Shown here in pieces: positions 1 through 9,100 of a stretch of 64,000 nucleotides of DNA (position 1 is its first letter; the number at the start of each line of letters is the position of its first letter). The notes below the pieces were generated by a model. It was given only the letters and a program-made list of their open reading frames with translations. It was not told the DNA's origin and did not search any database. The stretch covers positions 186,001 through 250,000 of the forward strand of contig DASRWI010000010.1 in the NCBI GenBank assembly GCA_035654655.1, given 5' to 3'. The DNA is from DASRWI01 sp035654655 (GTDB taxonomy: Bacteria > Bacteroidota > Ignavibacteria > Ignavibacteriales > Ignavibacteriaceae). The translations under genes and the position numbers were made by a program.

Positions 1-567
1 TTCAGAAAACTTTTCATCTAAAAAATTACTAACACTACTCATTTCGATAGAAGTAGGCGGATTATTCTGAATAAATTTTTCTTTTAATTTTACAGCTCCA
101 ATATTAAAACTTTTCTTATACTTTATTCCATTTGAATTGCCGGCAATCAATTCTGTACTGCCTCCGCCAATATCTATAATCATTTTTCTATCAATATTAT
201 TTTTAACACCGATGTATGAAAGCCTTGCTTCTTCTTCACCATCAACAATTTTAATATCAAAATTATATTTCTCTTTAATTTGTTTTACTATTTTGTCTGA
301 ATCTGAAGCTAATCTAAAAGCTTGAGTAGCAGTAGCAATAACCTTATCGCACTCAAATTTTTTAATCTCAAAGTTATAATCATTAAGAACATCAAACATC
401 CTATTTAGATTTTCCATTGGGAAAGGCTGACCATCATCTAAATTTTTACCTATTCGTGGAGCTGAATATTTATTTAATAATATGTTAAAATCTTTAGTTT
501 TTTCGTTTGCAGAAACAATTAATAAAAGTATGGTATTTGTTCCAATATCAATTGAGGCTATATTCAT
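1..567 (-). CDS. Ppx/GppA family phosphatase, 3' end beyond window
   Basis: Exopolyphosphatase / guanosine pentaphosphate phosphatase of the sugar kinase-actin-like ATPase fold; it would hydrolyse polyphosphate or pppGpp in the cytoplasm. The frame stays open for 189 codons from an ATG to the window edge, so only the N-terminal domain is visible. It starts MNIASIDIGTNTILLL, the phosphate-1 motif of the family. A second nucleotide-binding motif MIIDIGGGSTELI follows at about residue 140, preceded by VDGEEEARLSYIGV, the typical Ppx/GppA stretch. The gene is divergent from the next gene, with 41 bases between the start codons. Ppx and GppA cannot be told apart from this half. Confidence 0.88.
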   Translation of the reverse strand, partial: MNIASIDIGTNTILLLIVSANEKTKDFNILLNKYSAPRIGKNLDDGQPFPMENLNRMFDVLNDYNFEIKKFECDKVIATATQAFRLASDSDKIVKQIKEKYNFDIKIVDGEEEARLSYIGVKNNIDRKMIIDIGGGSTELIAGNSNGIKYKKSFNIGAVKLKEKFIQNNPPTSIEMSSVSNFLDEKFSE

Positions 568-576
568 AAAATTTAT

Positions 577-584
577 TATTTTTG
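577..584 (+). promoter_or_regulatory. Bacteroidetes-type -7 box (TATTTTTG)
   Basis: The sequence matches TAnnTTTG and ends 24 bases before the ATG of the small membrane protein. The same box and spacing recur at several other genes here. No clear TTTG -33 element was identified, so this is a half-match. Confidence 0.4.
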
Positions 585-608
585 TTAATTATAATTTAGA
601 AACAAAAA

Positions 609-1160
609 ATGAAAACAATAAGCAAATTATCTAAAACTTTTTTATATATATCAGCATTATCTTGTGCCATATGGGTCGGAGTATATGTTACCCGATTATT
701 AATGGTTTATAATATTTATGAATTTGATGGCATAAATTTATTTTTAAGACCATTTTACAATAATAATCTGCATCATGTTCTGAATTCATTTTTACCATTA
801 TTTTCAACAACGCTGGTTTCGTATCCTATTTTTATAATAACTTTTGTTCTTTTCTTAATATCATCAAGATTAAATTTAAGAAGAAATGGCTGGTTATTTA
901 TGATTACAGTCCTTGTTTTTATAACTATGCCTTTTGAAATTTATTTAATGACTTTTGATTATAGAATTTTTAACACCATTTATTATAATTCTGGATTTGA
1001 TACAAATACAGCTTTTGATTTAATCACAAAAAGAATTCAAATATTAAATACATTTCCCATAATAGAAGTATTATGTTATTGTTCGATATTACTTTTGGCA
1101 ATTTTCAGACCTTTTACAAAAGGATTAAAAATCACTGAACAGGCTATTCATGAAAATTAA
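609..1160 (+). CDS. Small integral membrane protein of unknown function
   Basis: A 183-residue protein that I do not recognise. It has four hydrophobic segments, roughly residues 9-32, 65-85, 94-113 and 150-167. The extramembrane loop between segments 1 and 2 contains a run of asparagines and histidine (FYNNNLHHVL). There are no catalytic motifs or signal-cleavage site. Its 3' end overlaps the next gene by 11 bases, so it is probably co-transcribed with that gene and with aroQ. A TAnnTTTG box lies just upstream of its start. Confidence 0.65.
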   Translation: MKTISKLSKTFLYISALSCAIWVGVYVTRLLMVYNIYEFDGINLFLRPFYNNNLHHVLNSFLPLFSTTLVSYPIFIITFVLFLISSRLNLRRNGWLFMITVLVFITMPFEIYLMTFDYRIFNTIYYNSGFDTNTAFDLITKRIQILNTFPIIEVLCYCSILLLAIFRPFTKGLKITEQAIHEN

Positions 1161-1422
1161 AGAAAAAGAATTTGAAGAAATATTACAAGATTTAAAAGAG
1201 TTAGCCACACAGTTGGGTGCTGAAGTTAGATTTGAAAAAGGTGATTTTAAAGGTGGATACTGCTTATTAAAGGAATCTAAGGTAATAGTTATTAACAAAA
1301 TGGCTAATCATCAAAGAAAAGCAATGATTTTAGCAATGGCCTTAAAGGATTTAGGTATAGATGAGATCTACTTAACTCCCAAATTAAGAGAATTTATTGA
1401 TGAAATGACGGATGCAAAATGA
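1150..1422 (+). CDS. Conserved-looking small protein of unknown function next to aroQ
   Basis: A 90-residue cytoplasmic protein with no recognised domain. The N-terminal half is a charged helix (EFEEILQDLKELATQLGAEV). A short beta-rich part follows (FKGGYCLLKESKVIVINK), then a helical tail. It overlaps the preceding membrane protein by 11 bases and aroQ by 4 bases (ATGA), so it is translationally coupled in the same transcript. The tight coupling is what makes it a likely real gene. The tail resembles the core layout of minimal metal-peptidase-like hypotheticals but has no HExxH, so no activity is proposed. Confidence 0.65.
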   Translation: MKIKEKEFEEILQDLKELATQLGAEVRFEKGDFKGGYCLLKESKVIVINKMANHQRKAMILAMALKDLGIDEIYLTPKLREFIDEMTDAK

Positions 1423-1847
1423 AAGTATTAGTTTTAAATGGTCCTAATTTGAATTTGCTTGGTAAAAGAGAAGAATCACTTTATGGCAGTAAAACTCTGC
1501 TTGAGATAGAAAAAGAACTTAAACTGGAATTTTCAGATTATGATTTAACATTTAAGCATTCCAATCTTGAAGGCGAGTTGATAAATTACATTCAAATAGC
1601 TTCTATAAGTTATGATGCTTTAATAATTAATCCAGGGGGATATGCGCATAGTTCTGTTGCGATAAGGGATGCTTTGGAGATGTGTAATTTGCCTAAAATT
1701 GAAGTTCATTTATCAAATATCGCGAGTAGAGAAGACTTTAGACATAGAAGCATAACTGCCTCAAAATGCGATGGTTATATATCAGGTTTTAAAGAACATA
1801 GTTATTCAGCCGCAATATACCTTTTAAGTAAATTAATAATAAAATAA
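1419..1847 (+). CDS. aroQ: 3-dehydroquinate dehydratase, type II
   Basis: Catalyses the third step of the shikimate pathway, 3-dehydroquinate to 3-dehydroshikimate. The 142-residue length is normal for the dodecameric type II enzyme. Family signatures are all present: LVLNGPNLNLLGKRE near the N-terminus, the SNLEGELI segment, NPGGYAHSSVAIRDAL with the substrate-binding and catalytic residues, and EVHLSNIASREDFRHRS with the EVHLSN motif. The ATG overlaps the stop of the upstream small gene. It is the only shikimate gene in the window. Confidence 0.96.
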   Translation: MKVLVLNGPNLNLLGKREESLYGSKTLLEIEKELKLEFSDYDLTFKHSNLEGELINYIQIASISYDALIINPGGYAHSSVAIRDALEMCNLPKIEVHLSNIASREDFRHRSITASKCDGYISGFKEHSYSAAIYLLSKLIIK

Positions 1848-1940
1848 AGCTTAATTAAAGTAATAGCTTATCATTTATATGCATATTGCTAATAAATATA
1901 TATTTAGCTATTTTTAATTAAAGATTAATCAAGGCTGATT

Positions 1941-2360
1941 ATGAAAGATTTATTAATTAAAAAACTATATTACTCTATTAGCGAAGTTAGTAAAATAACT
2001 GAAGTAGAGCAGTATGTTTTACGTTATTGGGAAACTGAGTTTGATAATTTAAAACCTCAAAAAAACAGGGCGGGAAACAGGATATATACCAATAAAGATA
2101 TTCAGCTAATCTTATATATTAAAAATCTTTTAAGGGAAAAGAAATACACCATTGAAGGTGCAAAAAAGATATTAGAAAATTATGTTCCTGAAGCTCAAGT
2201 TAAAACTACAACTGAGAAAGAACATTCAATCCATTCTGCAGTTACCTCTGAACTGAAGCAAATGAAGGTTGAATCTAAAGAAGAAGAAAAGCCTGATATT
2301 AAAAAAGATTTAAAGGAAATAAAAGAAATTTTACAATTTCTTTTAAAGAAATTACAATAA
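1941..2360 (+). CDS. MerR-family transcriptional regulator
   Basis: A 139-residue DNA-binding protein. Residues about 8-75 form a MerR winged helix-turn-helix (YYSISEVSKITEVEQYVLRYW followed by NRIYTNKDIQLI). The C-terminal part is a lysine/glutamate-rich, probably coiled-coil tail (KKDLKEIKEILQFLLKKL) with no cysteines, so a metal sensor is unlikely. This short architecture is common in Bacteroidetes/Chlorobi genomes, but its targets are unknown. A tRNA-Pro gene begins 1 base after the stop codon, so the two may share a transcript. Confidence 0.85.
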   Translation: MKDLLIKKLYYSISEVSKITEVEQYVLRYWETEFDNLKPQKNRAGNRIYTNKDIQLILYIKNLLREKKYTIEGAKKILENYVPEAQVKTTTEKEHSIHSAVTSELKQMKVESKEEEKPDIKKDLKEIKEILQFLLKKLQ

Positions 2361-2361
2361 A

Positions 2362-2435
2362 CGGAACGTGGCGCAGCCCGGTAGCGTACCTGAATGGGGT
2401 TCAGGTGGTCGGGGGTTCAAATCCCCCCGTTCCGA
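2362..2435 (+). tRNA. tRNA-Pro (anticodon GGG)
   Basis: A 74-base cloverleaf. The acceptor stem CGGAACG pairs with CGTTCCG, and the discriminator base is A. The anticodon stem CCTGA/TCAGG encloses loop ATGGGGT with anticodon GGG, which reads CCC/CCU proline codons. The T-arm is GGGGG-TTCAAAT-CCCCC. The 3' CCA is not encoded (ACT follows). Confidence 0.97.
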
Positions 2436-2520
2436 CTAAAATCCTTATCCGTCAATAAAAACTTACCTATCTATTTATTATTTTAGTTTATAAAATTATT
2501 TTAATTTCCAGGAGCTTCTT

Positions 2521-4551
2521 GTGAAAAGATTATTTTTTCTATTCTTTTTATTATTTTATTCCGTCGCTTTCACTCAGCAGTATAAGATTTATTCACCTAA
2601 TAAAAATATAATAGTTGCCTTTACTTTAGATAGAGGAATTCCTTCTTATTCGATTTCAAGATCTGATCAATCCATTATCAAGAATTCAAAACTTGGTTAT
2701 ATCTTAAAAGAAAATCTTAACCTTAGAGATAGTTTTAGGATTAAGAATACTACAATAAATTATTATAATGAGTTATGGACTCAAGTTTGGGGTGAGCAAA
2801 AGGATATTAGAAATAATTATGAAGAATTAAATGTTGACCTTGAGGGAAGCAATAATGCCCAATTAAAAATTATTTTTAGAGCGTTTAATGATGGTGTTGG
2901 TTTTAGATATATTATTCCTGAACAAAAAGATTTAGACAGCATAAATGTTATTGATGAATTAACTGAATTTAATTTAACAAAAGATTATAAAAGTTGGTTT
3001 ATTAATGCTTTCCTTTGGAATAGGTATGAGTATTTATACCATAGTGAAAATGCAAGTTTACTTGATACTGTGCAGACTCCTGTTACAATGGAATCAGATA
3101 ATTTATGTTTGAGTTTTCACGAAGCAGCTCTTTATAATTACCCAAGTATGACTGTTGGAAGAGTTAAAGGTTTGAACTTCAAATCAGTTCTTTATCCCTG
3201 GTCAGATGGAATTTTAGTTAAGGCAAGAAAAACTTTAACATCCCCATGGAGAACAATCCAGATTGCAGATAAGCCCGGTGATTTAATTACTTCATATTTA
3301 ATCTTAAACTTAAATGAACCTAACAAACTTAAAGATGTAAGTTGGATTAAACCTGCAAAGTATGTAGGTATTTGGTGGGAAATGCATCTTGATAAAGCAA
3401 CCTGGAGTTCAGGTCCTAAACATGGTGCAACAACAGAAAATGCAAAGAAGTATATTGACTTTGCTTCTAAGTACGGATTCAAAGGAGTCTTAATTGAAGG
3501 ATGGAATGAAGGATGGGATAATGATTGGGTAAAAGAAGGTTATAAACTTAATTTTACAAAACCTTATCCTGATTTTGATATTGCTGAAGTAACAAGGTAT
3601 GCTAAGGAAAAAGGTGTAGAACTTATTGGCCATCATGAAACAGGAAGAGCAATTATAAACTATGAAGCCCAAATGGAAGATGCTTTTAAGTTTTACAAAA
3701 AGTATGGAGTTAATGTAATTAAAACCGGATATGTAGGGCATGGACAAACTGTATTAAGAATAGATGCAAATGGAGATTCTGTATTTGAATGGCATCATGG
3801 TCAATATATGGTTGAACATTACCAAAGAGTTGTTGAGTTAGCAGCAAAATATCATATTATGATTGATGCCCACGAACCTATTAAAGATACAGGAATTAGA
3901 AGAACCTGGCCAAATATGATGACCAGAGAGGGTGCAAGAGGACAGGAATATGATGCCTGGGACCCTAATGGTGGTAACCCTCCTGAACATACTACAATTC
4001 TTCCGTTTACCAGATTATTATCAGGGCCAATGGATTTTACTCCCGGAATATTTAAGTTAATTTATCCTGAGTATAAACCTAATAATAGAGTAAATACTAC
4101 TTTAGCTAAATCATTAGCGCATTATGTAATTATTTATAGTCCATTACATATGGCTGCTGATTTACCGGAGAATTATGAAACTAATCTTAAACCTTTTAAA
4201 TTTATTCAAGATGTGCCTACTGATTGGGAAAAAACCGAAGTATTAAATGCTCAAATAGGGGATTATCTTACTATTGTTAGAAAAGATAGAAATAGCACTG
4301 ATTGGTATTTAGGAAGTATAACTGATGAAGAAGCCAGAACTTTTGAAGTGACTCTGACCTATCTTGATGAAGGTAAACAATACACTGCTGAAATTTATAC
4401 TGATGGTAAAGATGCTGATTGGAAAACTAATCCATATTCAATAGAAATTACACAACAGATAGTTAAAAAATCAACTATTTTGAAAATTAATTTAGCTGCC
4501 GGCGGTGGATGTGCTATCAGGTTCAGAGAAGTAGCAGGTTATCAAGATTAA
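2521..4551 (+). CDS. Secreted glycoside hydrolase family 97 (SusB-like alpha-glucosidase)
   Basis: A 676-residue exported enzyme that would release glucose from alpha-glucans or maltooligosaccharides. It starts at GTG preceded by CCAGGAG and has a signal peptide (MKRLFFLFFLLFYSVAFTQQ). An N-terminal beta-sandwich is followed by the GH97 barrel signature KYVGIWWEMH at about residue 280, then LIEGWNEGWDNDW, IGHHETG and DAHEPIKDTGIRRTWPN (Glu452). Next come NPPEHTTILPFTRLLSGPMDFTPG (Glu489) and a C-terminal all-beta domain. The strand-4 position reads KTGYVGH rather than carrying a nucleophilic Asp. Together with the HEP glutamate this suggests the inverting SusB-type mechanism; that is inference from memory of the family. 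No sorting domain is visible, so it is probably periplasmic. It is monocistronic, with a strong terminator downstream. Confidence 0.93.
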   Translation: MKRLFFLFFLLFYSVAFTQQYKIYSPNKNIIVAFTLDRGIPSYSISRSDQSIIKNSKLGYILKENLNLRDSFRIKNTTINYYNELWTQVWGEQKDIRNNYEELNVDLEGSNNAQLKIIFRAFNDGVGFRYIIPEQKDLDSINVIDELTEFNLTKDYKSWFINAFLWNRYEYLYHSENASLLDTVQTPVTMESDNLCLSFHEAALYNYPSMTVGRVKGLNFKSVLYPWSDGILVKARKTLTSPWRTIQIADKPGDLITSYLILNLNEPNKLKDVSWIKPAKYVGIWWEMHLDKATWSSGPKHGATTENAKKYIDFASKYGFKGVLIEGWNEGWDNDWVKEGYKLNFTKPYPDFDIAEVTRYAKEKGVELIGHHETGRAIINYEAQMEDAFKFYKKYGVNVIKTGYVGHGQTVLRIDANGDSVFEWHHGQYMVEHYQRVVELAAKYHIMIDAHEPIKDTGIRRTWPNMMTREGARGQEYDAWDPNGGNPPEHTTILPFTRLLSGPMDFTPGIFKLIYPEYKPNNRVNTTLAKSLAHYVIIYSPLHMAADLPENYETNLKPFKFIQDVPTDWEKTEVLNAQIGDYLTIVRKDRNSTDWYLGSITDEEARTFEVTLTYLDEGKQYTAEIYTDGKDADWKTNPYSIEITQQIVKKSTILKINLAAGGGCAIRFREVAGYQD

Positions 4552-4573
4552 ACAAAAAAGTTTTGGCTTCCAT

Positions 4574-4618
4574 AAGGTATCTAAATAGCTTATATATTAA
4601 CTATTTAAGTACCTTTTT
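4574..4618 (+). terminator. Rho-independent terminator after the GH97 gene
   Basis: A 15-bp stem (AAGGTATCTAAATAG against CTATTTAAGTACCTT, one mismatch and one G-U pair) has a 12-base loop and is followed by a T-run. It begins 23 bases after the GH97 stop. Confidence 0.8.
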
Positions 4619-4661
4619 ATATATTATCAATAATACTATTTTAATAAACAAACTAATTGAT

Positions 4662-4669
4662 TAATTTTG
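4662..4669 (+). promoter_or_regulatory. Bacteroidetes-type -7 box of the purF operon (TAATTTTG)
   Basis: A perfect TAnnTTTG match ends 28 bases before the purF ATG and lies just after the GH97 terminator. The -33 region is T-rich without an exact TTTG. Confidence 0.5.
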
Positions 4670-4697
4670 TACTCACTTTAATTATATAATTTATTTG

Positions 4698-6173
4698 ATG
4701 AATTCAATTTTAGATAAACCTAAATGTCATTGTGGTGTTTTTGGTATATTCGGTTCAAATGATGCAGCTTTTAAAACATATTATGGATTACATGCCTTGC
4801 AGCATAGGGGACAGGAAGCCTGCGGAATAGTAACTAATGAAAAAAACGAAAATAAAAATCACTTTAATGTTCACAAAGGTGATGGTTTAGTTTCTGAAGT
4901 TTTTGCTGACCAGAACATTCTCATCGATAAACTTGTTGGTAGGTGTGCTATTGGTCATAATAGATATTCAACTACCGGGGCATCCAACTCGAAAAAAAAT
5001 ATTCAACCTTTTGTAGTTAATTATAGATTAGGAAATCTGGCAGTAGGTCATAATGGAAATTTAACTAATGAAAAAGAATTGCGTGAAGAATTAGTTAATG
5101 AAGGCGCGATTTTCCAGACTACAAGTGACACTGAAGTTATTCTTCATCTAATTGCAAGAAGCAGATTAGAAAATCAAGTTGAACAAATAATTGAAGCAGT
5201 TCAAAAAATTGAAGGAGCCTTTTGCTTAGTTATCCTTACTGATGATAAACTTATTGCAGTTAGAGATCCTTATGGATTCAGACCTCTTTCAATAGGTAAA
5301 TTAGATGAAGCTTATGTAGTTGCATCAGAAACTTGTGCATTTGATATCAATCAAGCAAAATTTATCCGGGAAGTTGAACCTGGGGAATTGATAGTTATTG
5401 ATAAAGAAACGCTTCTTACCGGTGAAATAAAATCTTATTCCATTATAAAAGAACCAATTAAACAAAAACATTGTATTTTTGAATACATCTATTTCTCACG
5501 TCCTGATAGTTTTATCTTTGGTAATAACGTTGATAAGATGAGAAGAAAACTTGGAAAAATTCTTGCAAAGAATCATCCTGTTGTTGATAAAGATGGAGAA
5601 AAAGTAATCGTAATTAGTGTTCCTGATAGTTCTAATACAACTGCATTGGGTTATCAAAGTCAACTTGAGAAGCAGGGAATAAAATCCAAATTAGAAATTG
5701 GATTAATCAGAAGTCATTACATTGGAAGAACTTTTATTCAACCGGGACAGGAAAAAAGAGAAATTGGTGTTAGAATAAAATTTAATATTGTTAAAGGTGT
5801 TCTTGAGGGAAAAACTATAGTTCTTGTTGATGATTCAATTGTAAGAGGAACAACATCAAAACAATTAATAAATTTAATTAAAGAAGCTAATCCAAAAGCT
5901 ATTCACGTAAGAATATCTTCTGCGCCAATTATGCATCCTTGTTATTATGGTATGGATTTCCCAAGCAAGGAAGAGCTTATTGCAAATAAATTTCACGGCA
6001 ATGTGAAAGAAATAGAAAAATATCTTGAAGTTGATTCGCTTGAATATTTAAGTATCGATGAAATGGTGGAAGCTGTATCAGAAACTGGAAATAATTTTTG
6101 TACAGCATGCTTTAGCGGAAATTATCCTACTCAAATAAATGCGAATTTTACAAAGGAAATTTATGAAGTTTAA
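4698..6173 (+). CDS. purF: Amidophosphoribosyltransferase (glutamine PRPP amidotransferase)
   Basis: First committed step of purine synthesis: PRPP + glutamine to 5-phosphoribosylamine. The ATG is chosen over a TTG one codon earlier. From the ATG the catalytic cysteine (CGVFGIFG) is residue 12, leaving an 11-residue propeptide as in the Bacillus-type enzyme. The N-terminal Ntn glutaminase domain contains GHNRYSTTGAS and AVGHNGNL. The C-terminal phosphoribosyltransferase domain contains the PRPP loop VLVDDSIVRGTTS. Cysteines in KHCIFEYIYF, HPCYYGMDFP and NFCTACFSGNYP match the [4Fe-4S]-bearing class. Its last 11 bases overlap the start of the subtilase gene. Confidence 0.97.
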   Translation: MNSILDKPKCHCGVFGIFGSNDAAFKTYYGLHALQHRGQEACGIVTNEKNENKNHFNVHKGDGLVSEVFADQNILIDKLVGRCAIGHNRYSTTGASNSKKNIQPFVVNYRLGNLAVGHNGNLTNEKELREELVNEGAIFQTTSDTEVILHLIARSRLENQVEQIIEAVQKIEGAFCLVILTDDKLIAVRDPYGFRPLSIGKLDEAYVVASETCAFDINQAKFIREVEPGELIVIDKETLLTGEIKSYSIIKEPIKQKHCIFEYIYFSRPDSFIFGNNVDKMRRKLGKILAKNHPVVDKDGEKVIVISVPDSSNTTALGYQSQLEKQGIKSKLEIGLIRSHYIGRTFIQPGQEKREIGVRIKFNIVKGVLEGKTIVLVDDSIVRGTTSKQLINLIKEANPKAIHVRISSAPIMHPCYYGMDFPSKEELIANKFHGNVKEIEKYLEVDSLEYLSIDEMVEAVSETGNNFCTACFSGNYPTQINANFTKEIYEV

Positions 6174-9100
6174 AAACTTCTTCTTATTACTATTCTGTTT
6201 AAGCACAGTTCAAATATTTTCTCAGTCAACATATTTCATTAAGTACAAAGATAATGTAGATATTAATGTTGTAAATAATATCGTTTTGACTAAATCCATA
6301 TTTTCAAAATCCCAAACTGATAAATCTCTTAATTCAAATTTTGATGTTAAACATTTTTTTAAGATAAACGATGTCAGGATTTCACGCATTATCAAAATTG
6401 AATTTGATAAAGAAGTAAGTGAATATAATTTTACCTCTATGGTAGGCAACAATCCTGACATAGAATATTATGAAAAATCAGTTCTGCTTAAAGTTGATGA
6501 TGTACCAAATGATAGCTTAGTTAATGAACAATGGGGATTAAAAAAAATTCAAGCTTTCGATGCATGGAATTTAACCAAAGGTAAAGAAGGAATTTTAATT
6601 GGTATCATAGATACTGGTATTGATTTTCTTCATCCTGATTTGAAAAATAAAATTGCATTGAACAATGGTGAAATAGGTATTGATGCAAATGGGAAAGATA
6701 AAAGAAGTAATAATATCGATGATGATAACAATGGTTTCATTGATGATTTTATGGGATGGGACTTTACAGATAGAGTAGGCTTTCCTTTTGATTCTGCTGG
6801 AGGTGATTACTTAGGTTGGGATAATAATCCAAATGATGATTATGGACATGGTACGTACATTGCAGGCATTTGTGCAGGTGAATCAAATAATAGAATTGGT
6901 ATTTCAGGAGTTGCACCGAACATAAAAATCATTAACTGCAGAGCATTTGATCCAGAAGGTTATGGCGAAGAGGATGATGCAGCAGCAGCTATTCTTTATG
7001 CTGTTCAAATGGGGGCTAAAGTAATTAATATGAGCTTTGGGGATAATGCATTTTCTTATGTTTTAAAAGATGTAATTCAATATGCACATTCACAAAATGT
7101 TGTTCTTGTTGCAAGTTCCGGTAATTCAGGTTCAAACTTACCTCATTATCCCTCTGGATATAGTGAAGTAATATCAGTTGGAAATTCCACAGTTGAAGAT
7201 TATGTTTCTTCAAATTCAAATTACGGTTCAACTTTAGATTTAGTTGCTCCTGGCTCTTTAATAACTACAACTTCAATGGATTCTGGTTATTCAACAGTAA
7301 GCGGGACATCAGCATCGGCGCCCTTTGTTTCTGCTGCTGCAGCTTTGATCTTATCTTTACAAGATTTCACAAATGACGAAGTTGTACAAATTCTTAAAAC
7401 AACTTCCGATGATATTCTCGAAACAGGATGGGATGAAAGGTCAGGTGCAGGCAGATTAAATTTATTAAAAGCTTTAAGCATAAATGCTCCATCAAAGGTC
7501 ACCTTCAATTATCCTCATCAGGATTTTGCAACTCTTCAAGATACAATTAATATTAACACAACTATTTTGTCTGCTTACTTCATAAGATATGAACTCCTTT
7601 ATGGTGTTGGCTTAAATCCGGATAGTTGGACAAAACTTACTGAAGGTCAGAATCAGATTGTAAATCAAAATATATTTACATTAAATTCTAAAAATTTGGC
7701 AGATACTTCCTATACATTTAGAATTGTGGTATATCTTAATAATGGAAGAACTCTTGAAGAAAGAATAAATTTTTATGTAGATAGAACTTCTCCTAAAGCT
7801 GAACTAGTAAATTTAATCCCAGCATTCTATGGAGATAAACCCACAATAATGGCTTCTATGTATACTGATGAGCCTTCTGTTGTTAAGATGTATTTTAGAA
7901 CAGGCAACTCAGAATTTAATTATATTACTCTTGATGGATTTGCTTCAAACAATAAATTTGTAAAGCAGTTGCATTATGGATTTATTCCCAAGCAGTTAGT
8001 TCAAAATAATGATATATATGAAGTTTACTTTGAAGCTGAAAATCTTGTGGGACTTAAAACTATAATAAAAGATGGTAATAATAATTTCTCAGTTCAGCCA
8101 TCCTATAATGCACAATATGCAAGTAAAACAGAATTGCCTTTTAGTTTACCTGTAGGAACTTTATTTAACAAGCCTGTTAATTTTACTTCACCAAATAAGA
8201 ATGAAATTTTATTTAGTACTTTTTATCCAAGTCCTGATTTGATTCATGGATTATTCAAATTGGAAAATAATTCTTTTGTTAAATTAGATTCTATAAAAAA
8301 TCAAAGACCAAGGGACTTTGGAGATTTTAATAGCAATGGTAAAAAAGATTTACTGAGCTCCATTCAGAGAAATGGATTTATTTATGAGCAATCTGAAGCT
8401 AATGGGACTGCTTTAATAAATAAGTATTCGGATAGTACAGGAAATTTCTGGCCAATTCTTGTTGATGATATTGATAATGATAATGTGCAGGAAGTTTTAT
8501 CTATAGCTAAAGATAGTTTATTGATTATTCATAAAATTAATGCAAATCTCCAATTAGAGAGCCCTGATACGCTGAAGAATTTTACAACTTCTGGATATTA
8601 TAGCAATGCTTATGATGCTCCTTTCTGTTTAGTTGTAGATACTGATAATGATGGGTTAAAAGAAATTTGGATTGCTGATGGAGATGGCGATATAATGTCC
8701 TGGGAAGTAACAGCATCAAGACAGTATAAAGAAGATAAAGCAATTGAAACAGGTTTCTTGACCTCAGCATCATTCATTGCTTCAGGTGATTATTCCGGAG
8801 GTAACGAAAAAGAAATTGCCATTCTTCTACAGTCAATTCCTGATTTTGATATAGCTCCTTTTTATAGACTTATTGTTTTTAATATTGTTAATGATTCATT
8901 ACGCATTGTTCAAGACCAGGCTTTTGTTGACCCTTCTGCCGAGTTTAGAACTTTCCAAAGTGTTGAAAATAGTTTGAAGTTTGAAAATATAAATGCATCG
9001 GGCAAGGATGAATTAATTTTATTCCCATTCCCTTATGGTTATGTATTTTCTCAGAATAATGGAATTAACGAAGTAATCGATTATCACGAAAACATAAATA

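Noticed and set aside
2362..2435. tRNA-Pro as an integration site
   Set aside because: No partial duplicate of the tRNA 3' end and no integrase were found downstream; the following gene is an ordinary GH97.
3192..3747. Minus-strand reading frames inside the GH97 gene
   Set aside because: They lie entirely opposite a well-supported enzyme gene, show no family motif and have no RBS.
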